A stretch of 64,000 nucleotides of DNA from Spisula solida (Eukaryota > Mollusca > Bivalvia > Venerida > Mactridae): the NCBI GenBank assembly GCA_947247005.1, contig OX365953.1, positions 30,316,784 through 30,380,783 on the forward strand. The letters run 5' to 3'. The position numbers and the translations under genes are program-made. The notes beneath the pieces are model-generated. The model saw nothing but the letters and a program-made list of their open reading frames with translations. It searched no databases and was not told the origin of the DNA. Shown here one piece after another: positions 1 through 11,528 of this stretch (its first letter is position 1; each line of letters opens with the position of its first letter).

Positions 1-266
1 AATGAATCGAGCACACCTTAACGCTTCACGCTTATCGCTTTCTCGTTTTTCCCAATACACAATTACACGGTGCGCATGCGCAGATGGGTTCACGCAAATA
101 CACGTTTCACGGTGCGCATGCGCAGATGGGTTCACGGTTATACACGCTTTTTCACGCTGCGCATGCGTACTTGTAGTACACGGTTAACGCTTTCACGCTA
201 ACGCTTACACGCGAGAAACACTAACGCAAAACGGTTTCACGCGGAACCTTCACGCTGACGGTACTG
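1..266. repeat. Repeat module with GCGCATGCGC palindromes, left of unit 1
   Basis: The segment contains many short 'ttcacgc/aacgc' words. Three near-repeats are built on the self-complementary core tgcgcatgcgca, at about 66-94, 107-138 and 152-171; the first two share cagatgggttcacg. Nothing coding is supported: the one open frame across it simply follows the repeats. It does not resemble the sequence left of the other two unit starts (10213 and 24313), so the junction with the duplicated block at 266/267 is sharp. Confidence 0.5.
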
Positions 267-315
267 TAGGTAGGATGGTTTAAATGAATATCAGGCAGAA
301 TGGTAACCATTATTT

Positions 316-905
316 AATAAGAGGGACTTGTATCGCTCATCTGTGCACATTGATCAAGTAGAACGATAGTTAAACTGAACCTCGATTTCGATTGCCATTG
401 GAATAAGAGTTCTACATTGATTTCAATTGTTAAGCTATTTTTAGAATGAACCAATAAAGGATCAATGTTACCTATTTGTGATGAAATCCATCGTGTACTT
501 TCAAATAACAATGCTTTATAGTAGTTATGTAGGGAAAACGAGCCAAACCCACTGGCGGCCATGTTAATTTGATGAATCTAGACAAAAATGACATTTTTGT
601 AAGAGGGTCACTCAACAACTATTTCTGTACAACTATTTAGAAATATGACTAGTGGTTGAATCTTTATTAATTTTTAAGGTTCTTCCAATCAGTTGCTATG
701 GTAACCACAGTTATTTATCTATTTTTTATATTTGTTTAGCTTTGGTTTGAAAGGACAACCCAAAAAACATTCCTATGAAGTGTTTGTGAAATTGTCCAAG
801 TGGTTAAGGTGAATAAGTCGTTTGAATGAATTTTTGACGGATGGACGCACGAACGGACGAAGAGTGATCACAAAAGCTGACCTTGTCACTATGTAAGCTG
901 GCTAC
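316..905. repeat. Dispersed bivalve-type repeat at unit start (copy 1)
   Basis: The copy starts with aagagggacttgtatcgctcatctg-type sequence and ends with tgacggatggacgcacgaacgg followed by gtgatcacaaaagctgacc. A related head occurs at about 62498. It contains no host exon; the short open frame inside it recurs as the element does. The family assignment is from memory of mollusc repeats. Confidence 0.5.
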
Positions 906-1405
906 TGCTTTTCTAAAATTGCGTAAATGTTAGGTATATCTACGTACATGTATATACTTTACTTACTCTTACGCAAGTGCGTTTTAAATCTGGACAGTTC
1001 GGGTTAACCTTGGGTATTATGCTTACAGTCTCAAATACCCACCAGGGTTCACACTTGCAACAGTAATATTCTGATTTGCTTGGTAGAATGTAAATATTTG
1101 CAGCATATGGATACATTTTGACAACCTTCGTTTAATCAATGACAGGAAATTTCCAAAACATTAGTACAGTTTGATAATTATTGACGCGTCAGCCATTTTT
1201 TAAATTCTATGGAACGTATGAACGTAACATTAACATCACATGGAGGTATTCTCTAACGGAGTACACATTTTTACTTGTGTACTTTAGATCAGACCAAAAG
1301 CGTTTATCTAAGAAAAATATGGACAAGGTTGACAATATTTTGTTATCGGGACTTATATTAATGGTCACCCTATATGTATATGCAATGTTCTATTACTAAA
1401 CATAC

Positions 1406-1582
1406 GTTTTTTACAGGAAGGTACACCGGTTGGGCTCCAAGCAGAGTTAGACTGACATTCTGAAAATTCGTCTCCAAATAGCTTATATCCATCAGGGCAA
1501 GAAAATGTTACCACACTCTGATATGCATTTTCATTTGAGTAGACAATATTTAAGTTTGGATGATCACCCAGGTCAGGACAAT
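1406..1582 (-). CDS. CCP exon A1 (sushi domain)
   Basis: This 177-bp exon encodes one CCP module of 59 codons. It starts after AG (1583-1584) with the junction residue then CPDLGDH. The remaining cysteines sit in VVTFSCPDGY, FSECQSNSAW and VPSCKK, giving the C1-C4 sushi pattern with the conserved Trp between C3 and C4. The donor GTATG follows at 1405-1401. It is the most 3' exon of the gene seen in the window; the next exon downstream is outside it or was lost at the 266/267 junction. Confidence 0.88.
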
Positions 1583-2202
1583 CTGAAAAAGCATAGCAAG
1601 CCAACAACAATATTAAGGTTACATATGCATGGAATTGTGTTATCTGGGATGAAAAAAAATAGACAACAAGCATGGGAAAGTTATGTTACTCAAATTAATC
1701 TTTCATCACCTCCATGAGTTGATTTTTAATGTTTCACACATGGTTTATTGTTTCATGCGATAAATACTTCGGAGAAAATTTAATATCTTAAATGTTGTCT
1801 ACTGATCATCCACTGTTGGTCTAATATTTATCACTGTAGTAGAATTACATTGCTCTCGTAAGGAGGTAGGATGAAATCAACAGTGTGAACAATTAGAGCA
1901 TGCTTTTTCATAATATCAAGCGTTCGTTGCTTGAACTTTGTTGGAAACAGAGCATAGCATTACCAAGTTCTACATTTTCATGTACCTTGCGTTCAATCAA
2001 ATATATGAATGAAGCATATACGTGCACTTCTTGTGGAGCTTGCTCGTTGACACAAACTGTCAACTGATACTTGTTAAAATATAAACCATTACACGGAATA
2101 AACGATTACTAGTAGTATACGACTGAAAAGATATACAATGTATAACCTAACAAAATGTCTACTTTCTTTTAGGGTTAAGTTTCATTTTCTCCTGTTCAGT
2201 TT

Positions 2203-2554
2203 TGTGTTGGGCACTGTGTCGTGTGCTTATTGTTTGTGTTGGCCATTGTGTCGTGTGCCTATGATTTGTGTTGGGCATTGTGTCGTGTGCTCATGATTTG
2301 TGTTGGGCATTGTGTCGTGTGCATATGATTTGTGTTGGACATTGTGTCGTGTGCCTATGATTTGTGTTGGGCATTGCGTCGTGTGCTTATGATTTGTGTT
2401 GGACATTGTGTCGTGTGCCTATGATTTGTGTTGGGCATTGCGTCGTGTGCTTATGATTTGTGTTGGGCATTGCGTCGTGTGCTTATGATTTGTGTTGGCC
2501 ATTGTGTCGTTTGCTTATGATTTGTATTGGGCATTGTGCCGCGTGCTTATAATT
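2203..2554. repeat. 32-bp intronic minisatellite, 11 copies
   Basis: The array is eleven head-to-tail 32-bp units starting tgtgttgg, with core gcattgcgtcgtgtgc. Two variants (ggacattgtg… and gggcattgcg…) tend to alternate, giving a 64-bp higher-order pattern in places. It lies in the intron between CCP exons B and A. Because 32 is not a multiple of three, the long open frames across it are not evidence for a protein. Confidence 0.92.
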
Positions 2555-2707
2555 TGTGTTATTTCTGTTTTCTGTGCTTTGCTGTTTCATGTGAGTGCTG
2601 TGTTTCCGTCCAATTTTTACAGTATCTCTTGATAATCATAATAAAAAAAATATTATTAACAACTATCCTACAAATAGACACATATCAATTCAACTATTTG
2701 AACATAC

Positions 2708-2884
2708 CTTCTATACAAGTCGGAAAATCTCCGTTCCATGACCCATCACTATTACATGTTTTCACTTTTGAGCCGTCTGAGGATGTGTGATTTTCATCAC
2801 ATACGACGGATGCAGTACTTCCGGCAAATGTGTTTTCTGGTGCAGATATACTTCCACCATCAACAGGTGCCAGGCTTCCACATA
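2708..2884 (-). CDS. CCP exon B1 (sushi domain)
   Basis: This 177-bp phase 1-1 exon encodes CGSLAPVDGG, then ASVVCDENH, VKTCNSDGSW and FPTCIE, so all four CCP cysteines and the Trp are present. NHT in the second quarter is a possible N-glycosylation site. It differs from B2 and B3 by PENT (versus QENP) and SSDGS (versus SSDDS). Acceptor AG is at 2886-2885 and donor GTATG starts at 2707. Confidence 0.88.
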
Positions 2885-3847
2885 CTAAATAATACATGAC
2901 CATACAGAATGAAACATAATAATGTAGTAATGGTGCTATGTATGGTAAAATGGACATGAGTTGTCTCTGAACACGTGTGTACGAATAATAGTCCAACATA
3001 CCGTCTTGTCTTAAGAGCATAGCAACCCTAGTATAAATACTAATGAAACTATGGAGTATGAATTACTCATTATTTATCTAATTACATACACATTCATATA
3101 TATATAACAAATCATACATATCAATGCGTGTATATGTGAAGGGAGTTGTAACCGATTTTCCGTACTTGCTATCAATTTTGATCATTGATTCGATTTGACT
3201 TGGCGTCGGAAGTAACGTCATACATGTACAGGATGATCTAAAACGAGCTCATGATGAAATATATGGCATAATAATCTAAAATCAACAGAAACTACAGTCA
3301 TAAAATGGAAAGTGTTTGTCCATGCATACATGATTTGGGAACGAGTTAGAGTGACTTTGGTAATTCCGACGGAATGCAGCAGTTACTCGTAGTTGTTTAA
3401 AATCTGTATAAATGAAACGCATGTGTGTGCGTGTGTTATGAGGGTAGTGATGTTTTGGCAGGTAATTCTGTCACCTTTCGTCTAATCCCGACACCCTGAA
3501 TGTCCAAGCTTTAAATGATGATAAATTGCTAATTTTTTCCTCAGTTTTATTTACAGTGTTATTCTCTCATTAAACTCGAATTCGCTTGGCTAGATAATAC
3601 CATCGGATAGAATCAGCTACGTTTGTGCATGGACGTGTGTTCTAGCAGGGTTTCTAGCTCATGTCATCCTCTTATGATAGAACAAGGAAGACATAGTAAT
3701 ATTTTTAGAGAATTTAAAACACGCTTATACTGCGAGACGCTGAAAGACGAAAAGTATAATTTGTGAATGATCTATATTTTGTATTGTGATCTACGATCTA
3801 TTTACCTACCAGCAACACGGTTAGATTTGTCTGTTAATCGATAAATC

Positions 3848-4217
3848 AAGCTGTATTTGTGGGAGCAAGATGTTTCTTTCGGGCGTTCTCATGCTCTCTG
3901 ATATTTTGGCCATGTGTGGCCCTCTAAGTGTACGTATTAGTGTAAATTGTCTTACTAAGATATGTTTGGAACATCGTCTGCAGGAAAATGTCTACCTTGA
4001 TTATATAGAGACAACAATTGTGACCAAGTTTCATAAAGAGTATGTAAAAAATGACCTCTAGGGTGGTGACCTAGCTTTTTTTATCCCAGACGATCAAGTT
4101 GCAAACTTGACATAGCTTTCAAACACTGTGACCTAGTTTCATTATTATTATGTAAAATATGTGACATTTAGAATGCACAATAGCTCATCTTAAACACTTT
4201 CTGCTCAGGTGAACTAA
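3848..4217. repeat. Dispersed repeat in the B-C intron (copy 1)
   Basis: This module has 'gaccaagtttcataaagag…gacctctagggtggtgacctag' sequence and ends gctcaggtgaactaaaaagt. Related wording occurs at about 62690-62780. It carries a 63-codon open frame (MFLSGVLM…) repeated in all three units, which I regard as non-coding. In unit 3 the end of this same repeat is the LINE insertion site. Confidence 0.5.
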
Positions 4218-4772
4218 AAAGTAGACACCTTGCTTCAATATGTTTATGAAACGGGCCACATGAACACTAAATGACATGACTTCATGAACTTTAAAAAAAG
4301 CCCTGTTAAACGGCAACTAGACTGTAACAGTTCCTCGATTTTTCGTCTGGTAAATTCTCAGTCACATTTGTCATTTAATTTTCATCTGAACACTTTCTTA
4401 CTGTCGTTGTTTCAATAACTGTTACCTTGTATCCATTTTTACATACCAATCCAGTAGTTCGCATGTTTGCAAATTATAATCGTGTTTACCAAACACAAAA
4501 AAATGCATGACGTTTTTCCAATAGTAAATATGTATTGAAAAGAGGAGGTATTGCCAATCTAGGGACGTGATTACTATTTTCAACAAACGCTGTGATAATA
4601 TGAAATAAGCTAACACTAGGATCACTGATGCAAACGTATTTAAAATAATCCAACAAAGCAAAAATTAAAATCCAAATAAACTAAGGAAGAGGAGACACCT
4701 CATGCAGATTCAAGTAAACCCAATGAATACGATGTGCTTGTTTAGAATTAATTAGTGTAATGCAAATTTAAC

Positions 4773-4895
4773 CTCTCTCGCAGGAATCCTCCTTAGAAGC
4801 ATACCCGTCTTTACAATTACATTTCGCAGGACTACCAGTACATTCTGCATTAGAATCAGAACAGACCGGATGTAAGGCACATTCCTGGCCAATAC
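4773..4895 (-). CDS. EGF-like exon C1
   Basis: This 123-bp exon of 41 codons reads G-IGQECALHPVCSD onward. It has six cysteines spaced 5, 6, 6, 1, 10, with the C4-x-C5 pair as CNC followed by KDGYAS, as in EGF-like modules. There is no calcium-binding consensus. The acceptor is tttgcAG. The donor GTTAAA after GAGAGAG is weaker than those of the CCP exons. Its long antisense or frame-shifted open frame (about 96 codons, with RTCRKRKI) is a shadow in the wrong frame. Confidence 0.88.
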
Positions 4896-5526
4896 CTGCA
4901 AATAAATAACCATAATGCATGACTCAAATAAGTCTGAAATAGGTCCAATTATCTTACGTTTTCGACAAGTACGCGTACATGTAATACCAAATGTAATGTT
5001 GAACTTCATGTATACGTACGATTTAAGTATGGAGAAAACCATTTTACAGCGTTAATCGAGATTGTGGTTCATCAACGGATCTGCTTACAAATCTTCTGTA
5101 TTTATATATAGAGGAGAGTGTATCACAAAGTTCGTTCACCGGGCCTGTCATTTGTTTAGTCCTTGACAGATTTTCGTTAAAATTACACCCATTAAAACAA
5201 CTTAATGTTTTACACTCATTGAATGTCCTAGATCAATAGATCTCATAAAAGCGAATGTCCAATGTGGTTAATAAAACTGAAGTTTAACGTTGCGCATTAG
5301 TTCCCGATACGTAATAAACGCTAGACAGGTTGGGCACACATGGTCACACGCTTCTGCAAGTTGTGTCGTTATATACATGCTACTTCATTCTTTTTACGAT
5401 GGCAATCATTCAAAAAGATAATATTAATCTCATTGACCAAGCAATATGATATTGACACATTGAGTAGTATTAGAGCTTTTGACGATATATCATTTAACGT
5501 AATGGCAATAAAATAAAATGCAATAC

Positions 5527-5697
5527 CTGCTTCACAAGTAGGGGCTGTAGACCATTTTCCTGCTTCACTGCAGATAACTGTATTAACGCCGTTGATGGAA
5601 TACCCTTCATCACATTCATATGTTACGACTTCTCCTTGTACATGACTTGCAGATGCGCTTGAACTCGAATATTCTACATCAGGTACAGCATCACATA
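5527..5697 (-). CDS. CCP exon D1 (sushi domain)
   Basis: This 171-bp phase 1-1 exon has CDAVPDVEYSS, then VTYECDEGY, NTVICSEAGKW and APTCEAG. It has the four CCP cysteines, GY after C2 and Trp after C3. A serine-rich start (SSSSASAS) replaces the usual acidic or proline linker. It is identical at nucleotide level to D2 in unit 2. The VEYS start separates it from the later VGYS copies. Confidence 0.9.
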
Positions 5698-6563
5698 CTG
5701 TGAAACAAGGGCGTATTTATCATCTTCATTTCTATAATTGTGTTATTGACGAAAGCATACTTTAACGGTTGCATTTCATAAGACATTAGTCTGTTATGGT
5801 TAATTTATTCGTAGTTGGAACACACCATGATTTGAATTGAGTGGTATATCATAACCGACTTATATCCAAACATCCCGACTGAAACGTAGGATCCATCTAT
5901 AATTGGATCGTTGTTGGCAATGTGCCAAACATATGTATATTAAAGAATCAGTAATATTGAAGACTACTGAAAACAAATGTTATTTTAGTAAGTTGTGCCA
6001 TACCACATATTTTTTTTAATTTCTGGAATATGTTTTCTTACAAAGGCCCTTGAATCAACTCAGAATAAATTTAAATTTGCAATTTGAATGAAGGCACACG
6101 AATTGCGTTGAATGGTGAGTTAATCGACAAGCGTCAAGTATATAACATGTGCGAGTAGACCACGGAAAATCGCGCATGGGTGTTTAACCTTACCATGACG
6201 CCATGTTCAAGCATCTAAAATATAGCTGGTTGGTATTAGGCGGAATCGATTAAATGTGTTTGTAGATACGAGTATAATTGTGTTGCTCATACAAATGAAA
6301 CTTTTAACCATAATGCGCTGCCACAAGTAATAACTGGATTGTAATTATTATACATTGTTATTGGATATGTTAAGATTTATTTTGTAATGTTTGAGCATAC
6401 TATGTACAGTACCAGATATGCAATTTTTTCTTATTAATAATACTAAGAAATTAGCCAGTTCTTATAAATTAAATAAACTGTTTGGTGTTCAGTAAATTTA
6501 ATTAAATTGAAAATATGGGGTATTGGTTTAGTTACTTATACGCACATGTAGTTATGAACTTAC

Positions 6564-6737
6564 ATTTTAGACACACAGGTATTTCGTCGCTCCATACAGA
6601 ATTACCAGTGCACGTCAAACTCGATTCACCATCTAGACGATACCCCTCGGCACATTCAAATGTAACTGTAGTTCCAGGGACAATCGGGTCATCGGTGGTG
6701 TAACTCCCATTTTCTAGGTCTTCAATCGCTCCACATT
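6564..6737 (-). CDS. Chimeric CCP exon E1 (sushi domain)
   Basis: This 174-bp phase 1-1 exon contains CGAIEDLENGSY, VTFECAEGY, SLTCTGNSVW and IPVCLK. NGS is a possible N-glycosylation site. Its low-coordinate edge and downstream intron match exon E2 (16537). From position 6597 onward it matches the E exon at 20587 instead: ACCAG versus ATCAG, AACTC versus ATATC, and the same ctaaaatatc upstream intron. The exon is therefore a recombinant that kept frame and splice sites. Confidence 0.9.
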
Positions 6738-7572
6738 CTAAAATATCAAAATGGAGCTGTCATTCGAAATACAATATTACACATGTGAAATAATGTACAA
6801 ACAATAGTAAAGAATATGCTTTTTCACGAATCGGCCTTTTTGGAGTGTTTTTAGTAGGAATAATAAACATGTGGAATAAAGGCAAATGCTCATACTGTAT
6901 AAGTACATTAAGTTTTGAAAATTGGGAACTTTTACATGCATTTTCCTGGTGTTGTTCGTGTTGATTTACTAATTACTTGGATAAAAAATAAAATAATGTC
7001 ACAATCAAATGATAATTCCAAAAAGGCTTGAGCCCATGATTCAAAGGTATTTACAATTCCTGGGACTAATAGGGAAGACATTGAATTAAAGGTTAAATGC
7101 TTGTTTTATTGATATTCTGCCAATAGTTTCAGTTTTATCAACATTCAAAGTGATCGTAGCTATAGACCACCCTGTAACATGAAACAAACTGGCTACTAAA
7201 TGTGTATGAATGCATTGTGAAAACACACGATCGCGTTTATACATGTTAGTGCACCAACGCTAGTGTGGAAAATAACATGCGTCAGTGAATTGGTATGTAA
7301 GTGCAATACTGGGGGTATCCCCACTACAAATCGTGTAAATCTAGGCAGACTATGCAACAAACGCTGTGCGTGCACGGGATAAGCTCAAACTTGGATCTCA
7401 GACGCAAACATATATCAAATAATCCAACAAACGTAAATAATGTGAAATATATAAACGAAGAAAGGGGAGCCACTCCGTTCCAACTTTAAGTAAACCCAAT
7501 GAACATGATAATTTATATATAAATTATAACATATACATTTTTAAAATTAAATTAGAATACTACAATTTTTAC

Positions 7573-7695
7573 CTCTTACACAGATACCATCTTCAGAAGC
7601 ATACCCGTCTTTACAATTGCATACTGCGGGACTATCTGTACATACCGCATGATCATCAGAACATTTCTGATTTAAGGCACATTCCTGGCCAATAC
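7573..7695 (-). CDS. EGF-like exon F1
   Basis: This 123-bp exon reads G-IGQECALNQKCSDD onward and ends GICVRG. The cysteine spacing is 5, 6, 6, 1, 10, as in C, but the sequence is distinct (HAVCTDSPAVCNC). It follows CCP-G and precedes CCP-E in transcript order. Acceptor is tgtAG and donor GTAAAA. Confidence 0.88.
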
Positions 7696-9418
7696 CTACA
7701 AATAAGTACATGTACCTACAATACATGCTTCGAATAATCACAACCCACATCATTCTTATTAATATAAATTTACGAGTGGTGATCAATATATTCGAGAACT
7801 TTTCATCTAGTAATTTTGTTTCGTCAGCAATGTTGAAAAGCAAATTAGTATAATTCAGAGTAAGATATCTCTGACCGAATGCAAATATAATTTTTTATTC
7901 ATATAAAAGGCGCATGGCGTGTGACATCACTTGACGCCAGTCTATGCGCCACCGTTGTAGCTGCACCTAGCTCCTTTTCGATTCATACCCAGCCCCATGT
8001 ATACGATTGATATACTTTTAATACAGAAATACGTCATAAGTAGCCCACTCTGAAAGTTGGATGGAATAGAAAAAATCTCGATGTGGTATTGGACATAACA
8101 CTCTAAAAAGGCGGTTGGCTTTACAGCGATGTATCATCCCGATGATCATCTCTCAAGAACTCCTTTTAATTGGAGCCAAATTTTTTTATTTTGTATGCTT
8201 TACTGATCGTAGATTTTGCCAGTAACTTATGGTAAAGAACATTGCCTATTGTTCGCCAGAAATTGAGATGGAGTGTTATTAATGTGGTCTTAATTATTCC
8301 GTTTATTTTAGCAAGGCATCCGTCTGACGGAATCTCTACAATCACACAAACAACGGAATTATGTGTAGATCACTGAACTAGAGCGCAAAGAATCCTCAAA
8401 CATCTTTGAGATATCGCAAGGATTTTCCAAGTTTGATGTTAATCTTAATGACATACCGTTGCTTTGTGATTATGCTCGACGGCGCGCGCAGCACCTTGGT
8501 AACAATTAGTGACGCCATAAAAAAATTGTGACGTCACACTATTATTCGTTATTTCAAAAGTTAGGCAATTGATACATCTACTGGCCCTAGTAATTTCATT
8601 GTTCTAGAATTAACATTTAAAAAGTTAGAACAGTAGTTCTCAAATATATTAAACACCCTCGTATTTATTAAACAAGCAATAATAATTAAAGGTGCATATA
8701 CATGTATGATATTGTATGATTTAAGAGTAGTATCTCATAAAGTGAGATTATTAATTTTAATTAAAACGTCTACTATTCTCATCAAAATGACCTACCAGTA
8801 TACTTAGGAAGTTTCATAGTCAATAGTTATACAGCGTTATGATAATTATTTTGTTTAATACAGGAGGAAAATTAAGAAAGGGTTAAACAGGATAATTGTC
8901 CTTTCATAATTCACTTCCTATTAATGACTTTTATTATTGTATAAAATTTAAATCAAATAAAGGCTTTACTTTGGGCAAGCACAAAGATGAAGATGATTCA
9001 AGGTAAGGTAAGGTGGAGTTTTGGTGCTTTGACACTGCTCGTTTTGTCAATGTTCACTATCATTGTATCGAAGTTCAATCACACGCATAAAGATTATATT
9101 AAGTCAGACAGGGAAGGCAGCACTCAACTTAACCAGCCAAGCACATGTCGGAGGTTTGAGGTTATGCTCTGGCTATGGATAAGCAGTAATTTTGAATGCA
9201 AATGACAGATACTTAAAATACTAAGTCCGGTAGATTTGGGGTTCCTTGACACTGCACATGCTCTGAATGATAGTATTAATTTCATTATGTGCAGTTTCGA
9301 TCAGATGCTATCAACACAAGTATAAAGGTCAGGTGAGGGCGGACGGACAGCCAGACGGAAGAACGGACATAGTGGCAACTATTTGCTCATCATTTGGAGG
9401 TATAATTAAACACAGTAC
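7696..9418. other. F-G intron of unit 1
   Basis: No exon was recognised in this 1.7-kb intron. It holds one copy of the dispersed agggaaggcagcactcaac module (9094-9147) and an acggacggacag-type repeat tail near 9345. An AT-rich stretch lies around 8650-8960. The 72-codon open frame at 8987-9205 runs through the dispersed module and is probably not coding. Confidence 0.55.
9094..9147 (+). repeat. Dispersed ~55-bp module (copy 1)
   Basis: The module has atattaagtcagacagggaa, then ggcagcactcaacttaacca and gccaagcaca. The same module occurs at 23119, 38772, 45916 and 62438 in otherwise unrelated surroundings, so it is a mobile or mobilised fragment. Orientation is stated as read. Confidence 0.7.
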
Positions 9419-9589
9419 CTGCTGCACAAGTTGGGGCGTCAGACCATTGCCCTTGGTCACTGCAAACGAGTGTAGCGGGACCGCTCTGTAAATAACCGGC
9501 ATCACACTCTAATGTAAACGAATCTCCTTCTACATGGATTGCAGGTGCATCCCAGTTTGAATATGGTATAACAGGGACAACATCACAGA
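9419..9589 (-). CDS. CCP exon G1 (sushi domain)
   Basis: This 171-bp phase 1-1 exon has CDVVPVIPYSNWDA, FTLECDAGY, ATLVCSDQGQW and APTCAAG. It is a clear but distant relative of exon D, with the same length and the same AxVC…W spacing. It follows A and precedes EGF-F in transcript order. Acceptor is cacAG and donor GTACTG. Confidence 0.88.
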
Positions 9590-10261
9590 CTGTGAAAGAA
9601 ATATATGTTTATTACTTGTGTAATGTGTGTTAATTCACTTAAGATAGCATTATCGGTTAAAATATACTAAGTTCTCAAACAATTTCATTTCAGGAGAAAA
9701 GCTGTGACAGACTTCTTACTTCATGTACTGTTGGCATTTTTAATATCAATGGTGTCACGAGAGGTAAATATATTGCATCGGACATTAATTCGACACAAAT
9801 ATCTACAAATACAGTGATTGGAAATATGTACAAATCTCAATGAGACATTGGTCATTGAAAAGGGGTGATAGATAAAAAGTATTATGCAAAAAAAAGAATC
9901 CGCTGTATATTATTTTTCATTTTCTCTCAGTTTTCAATTGATTGATTACCACTTTGGCATATTTTGATATGGTCACGTGTTTGTACTGTTAACTTAAACA
10001 TACTATTTTATTGTGGTGTGTCATTTAGTAAGGGTTGCAAACATTCACCGAAGAATGCAGATAAATTGAGCAAGAAACTTTTTCTTTTTACTAGTATGTT
10101 GTACGCACCTAATAATATATTTGTATATATATTTGACCATGATCAACTGATTTCGTTGGCAGGTGACTTCATGTGATCGTTTCATTTATACCAAGTGTAC
10201 AAGGACACAAGTATAGGTAGGATGGTTTAAATGAATATCAGGCAGAATGGTAACCATTATT

Positions 10262-10853
10262 TAATAAGAGGGCATTGTATCGCTCATCTGTGCAGATTGA
10301 TAAAGTAGAACGATAGTTAAACTGAACCTCGATTTCGATTGCCATGGGAATCAGAGTTCTACATTGATTTCAATTGCTAAGCTATTTTTAGAATGAACCA
10401 ATAAAGGATCAGTGTTACCTATTTGTGATGAAATCCAGCGTGTACTTTCAAATAACAATGCTTTATAGTAGTTATGTAGGGAAAACGAGCCAAACCCACT
10501 GGCGGCCATGTTGTTTTGATGAATCATGACCAAAATGACATTTTTGTAAGAGAGTTACTCAACAACTATTTCTGTACAATTATTTAGAAATATGACTAGT
10601 GGTTGAATCTTTATTAATTTTTAAGGTTCTTCCAATCAGTTGCTATGGCAACCACAGTTATATATATATATATTTTTTTTTTAGCTTTGGTTTGAAAGGA
10701 CAACCCAAAAAACATTCCTATGAAGTTTTGATGAAATTGTCCAAGTGGTTTAGGTGAATAAGTCGTTGGAATGAATTATTGACGGATGGACGCACGAACG
10801 GACTAAGAGTGATCACAAAAGCTGACCTTGTCACTATGTGAGCTGGCTACTGC
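10262..10853. repeat. Dispersed bivalve-type repeat at unit start (copy 2)
   Basis: Counterpart of 316-905, with a (ta)n and poly(T) stretch around 10660-10681 that differs in length from copies 1 and 3. No coding content is supported. Confidence 0.5.
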
Positions 10854-11351
10854 TTTTCTAAAATTGCGTAAATGTTAGATATATCTACGTACATTTATAT
10901 ACTTTACTCTTACGCAAGTGCGTTTTAAATCTGGACAGTTCGGGTTAACCTTGGGTATTATGCTTACAGTCTAAAATACCCCTCAGTGTTCACACTTGCA
11001 ACATTAATATTCTGATTTGCTTTGTAGAATGTAAATATTTTCAGCATATGGATACATTTGGCAACCTTCGTTTAATCAATGAGTACAGTTGATAATTATT
11101 GACGCGTCAGCAATTTTCAAATTCTATGGAATGTATGACGTCAGAAATGACACAATGAACGTAACAATAACATTACATTGGGGTATTCTCTAATGGAGTA
11201 CACATTTTTACTTGTGTACTTTAGATAAGATCAAAAGCGTTTATCTAAGCCAAAACATGGACAAGGTTGACAATATTTTGTTATCGGGACTTATATTATT
11301 ATTATTATGGTCACCCTATATGTATATGCAATGTTCTATTACTAAACATAC

Positions 11352-11528
11352 GTTTTTTACAGGAAGGTACACCGGTTGGGCTCCAAGCAGAGTTAAACTG
11401 ACATTCTGAAAATTCGTCTCCAAATAGCTTATATCCATCAGAGCAAGAAAATGTTACCACACTCTGATATGCATTTTCATTTGAGTAGACAATATTTAGG
11501 TTTGGATGATCACCCAGGTCAGGACAAT
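11352..11528 (-). CDS. CCP exon A2 (sushi domain)
   Basis: Same frame and borders as A1 (177 bp). Two replacements relative to A1 and A3 lie next to structural cysteines: FSCSDGY instead of FSCPDGY, and ECQFNSAW instead of ECQSNSAW. All four cysteines and the Trp are retained. Confidence 0.88.

Larger units (their letters stand above)
267..10213. repeat. Tandem segmental duplication unit 1 (one EGF-CCP-CCP triplet)
   Basis: The unit begins at taggtaggatggtttaaatg, a sequence found again at 10214 and 24314. It carries exons A, B, C, D, E, F and G in plus-coordinate order. Intron and exon sequence match unit 2 throughout, but the offset jumps from +9,973 to +14,023 inside exon E, because 4,050 bp present in unit 2 are absent here. 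Confidence 0.9.

Noticed and set aside
3870..4061. 63-codon frame MFLSGVLM… conserved in three units
   Set aside because: It lies in a dispersed repeat within an intron and is conserved only because the units are recent copies.
4422..4661. 79-codon hydrophobic frame repeated at 14394
   Set aside because: Intron sequence next to EGF-C; disrupted or differently framed in unit 3. No signal of selection visible.
4752..5042. 96-codon frame (RTCRKRKI…) repeated at 14724, 33178 and, in shorter form, 39537 and 46682
   Set aside because: It overlaps EGF exon C in the wrong frame. The spliced EGF frame has six correctly spaced cysteines and proper splice borders, so this is a shadow.
6515..6703. Plus-strand frames MGYWFSYLYAHVVMNLHF… at every E exon
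   Set aside because: Antisense of CCP exon E. The minus frame has the sushi cysteines and splice sites.
8987..9205. 72-codon frame with an N-terminal hydrophobic stretch (ALTLLVLSMFTIIV) repeated at 23012
   Set aside because: It looks like a signal anchor, but runs through the mobile ~55-bp module and has only two copies from recent duplication. No further exon was found.
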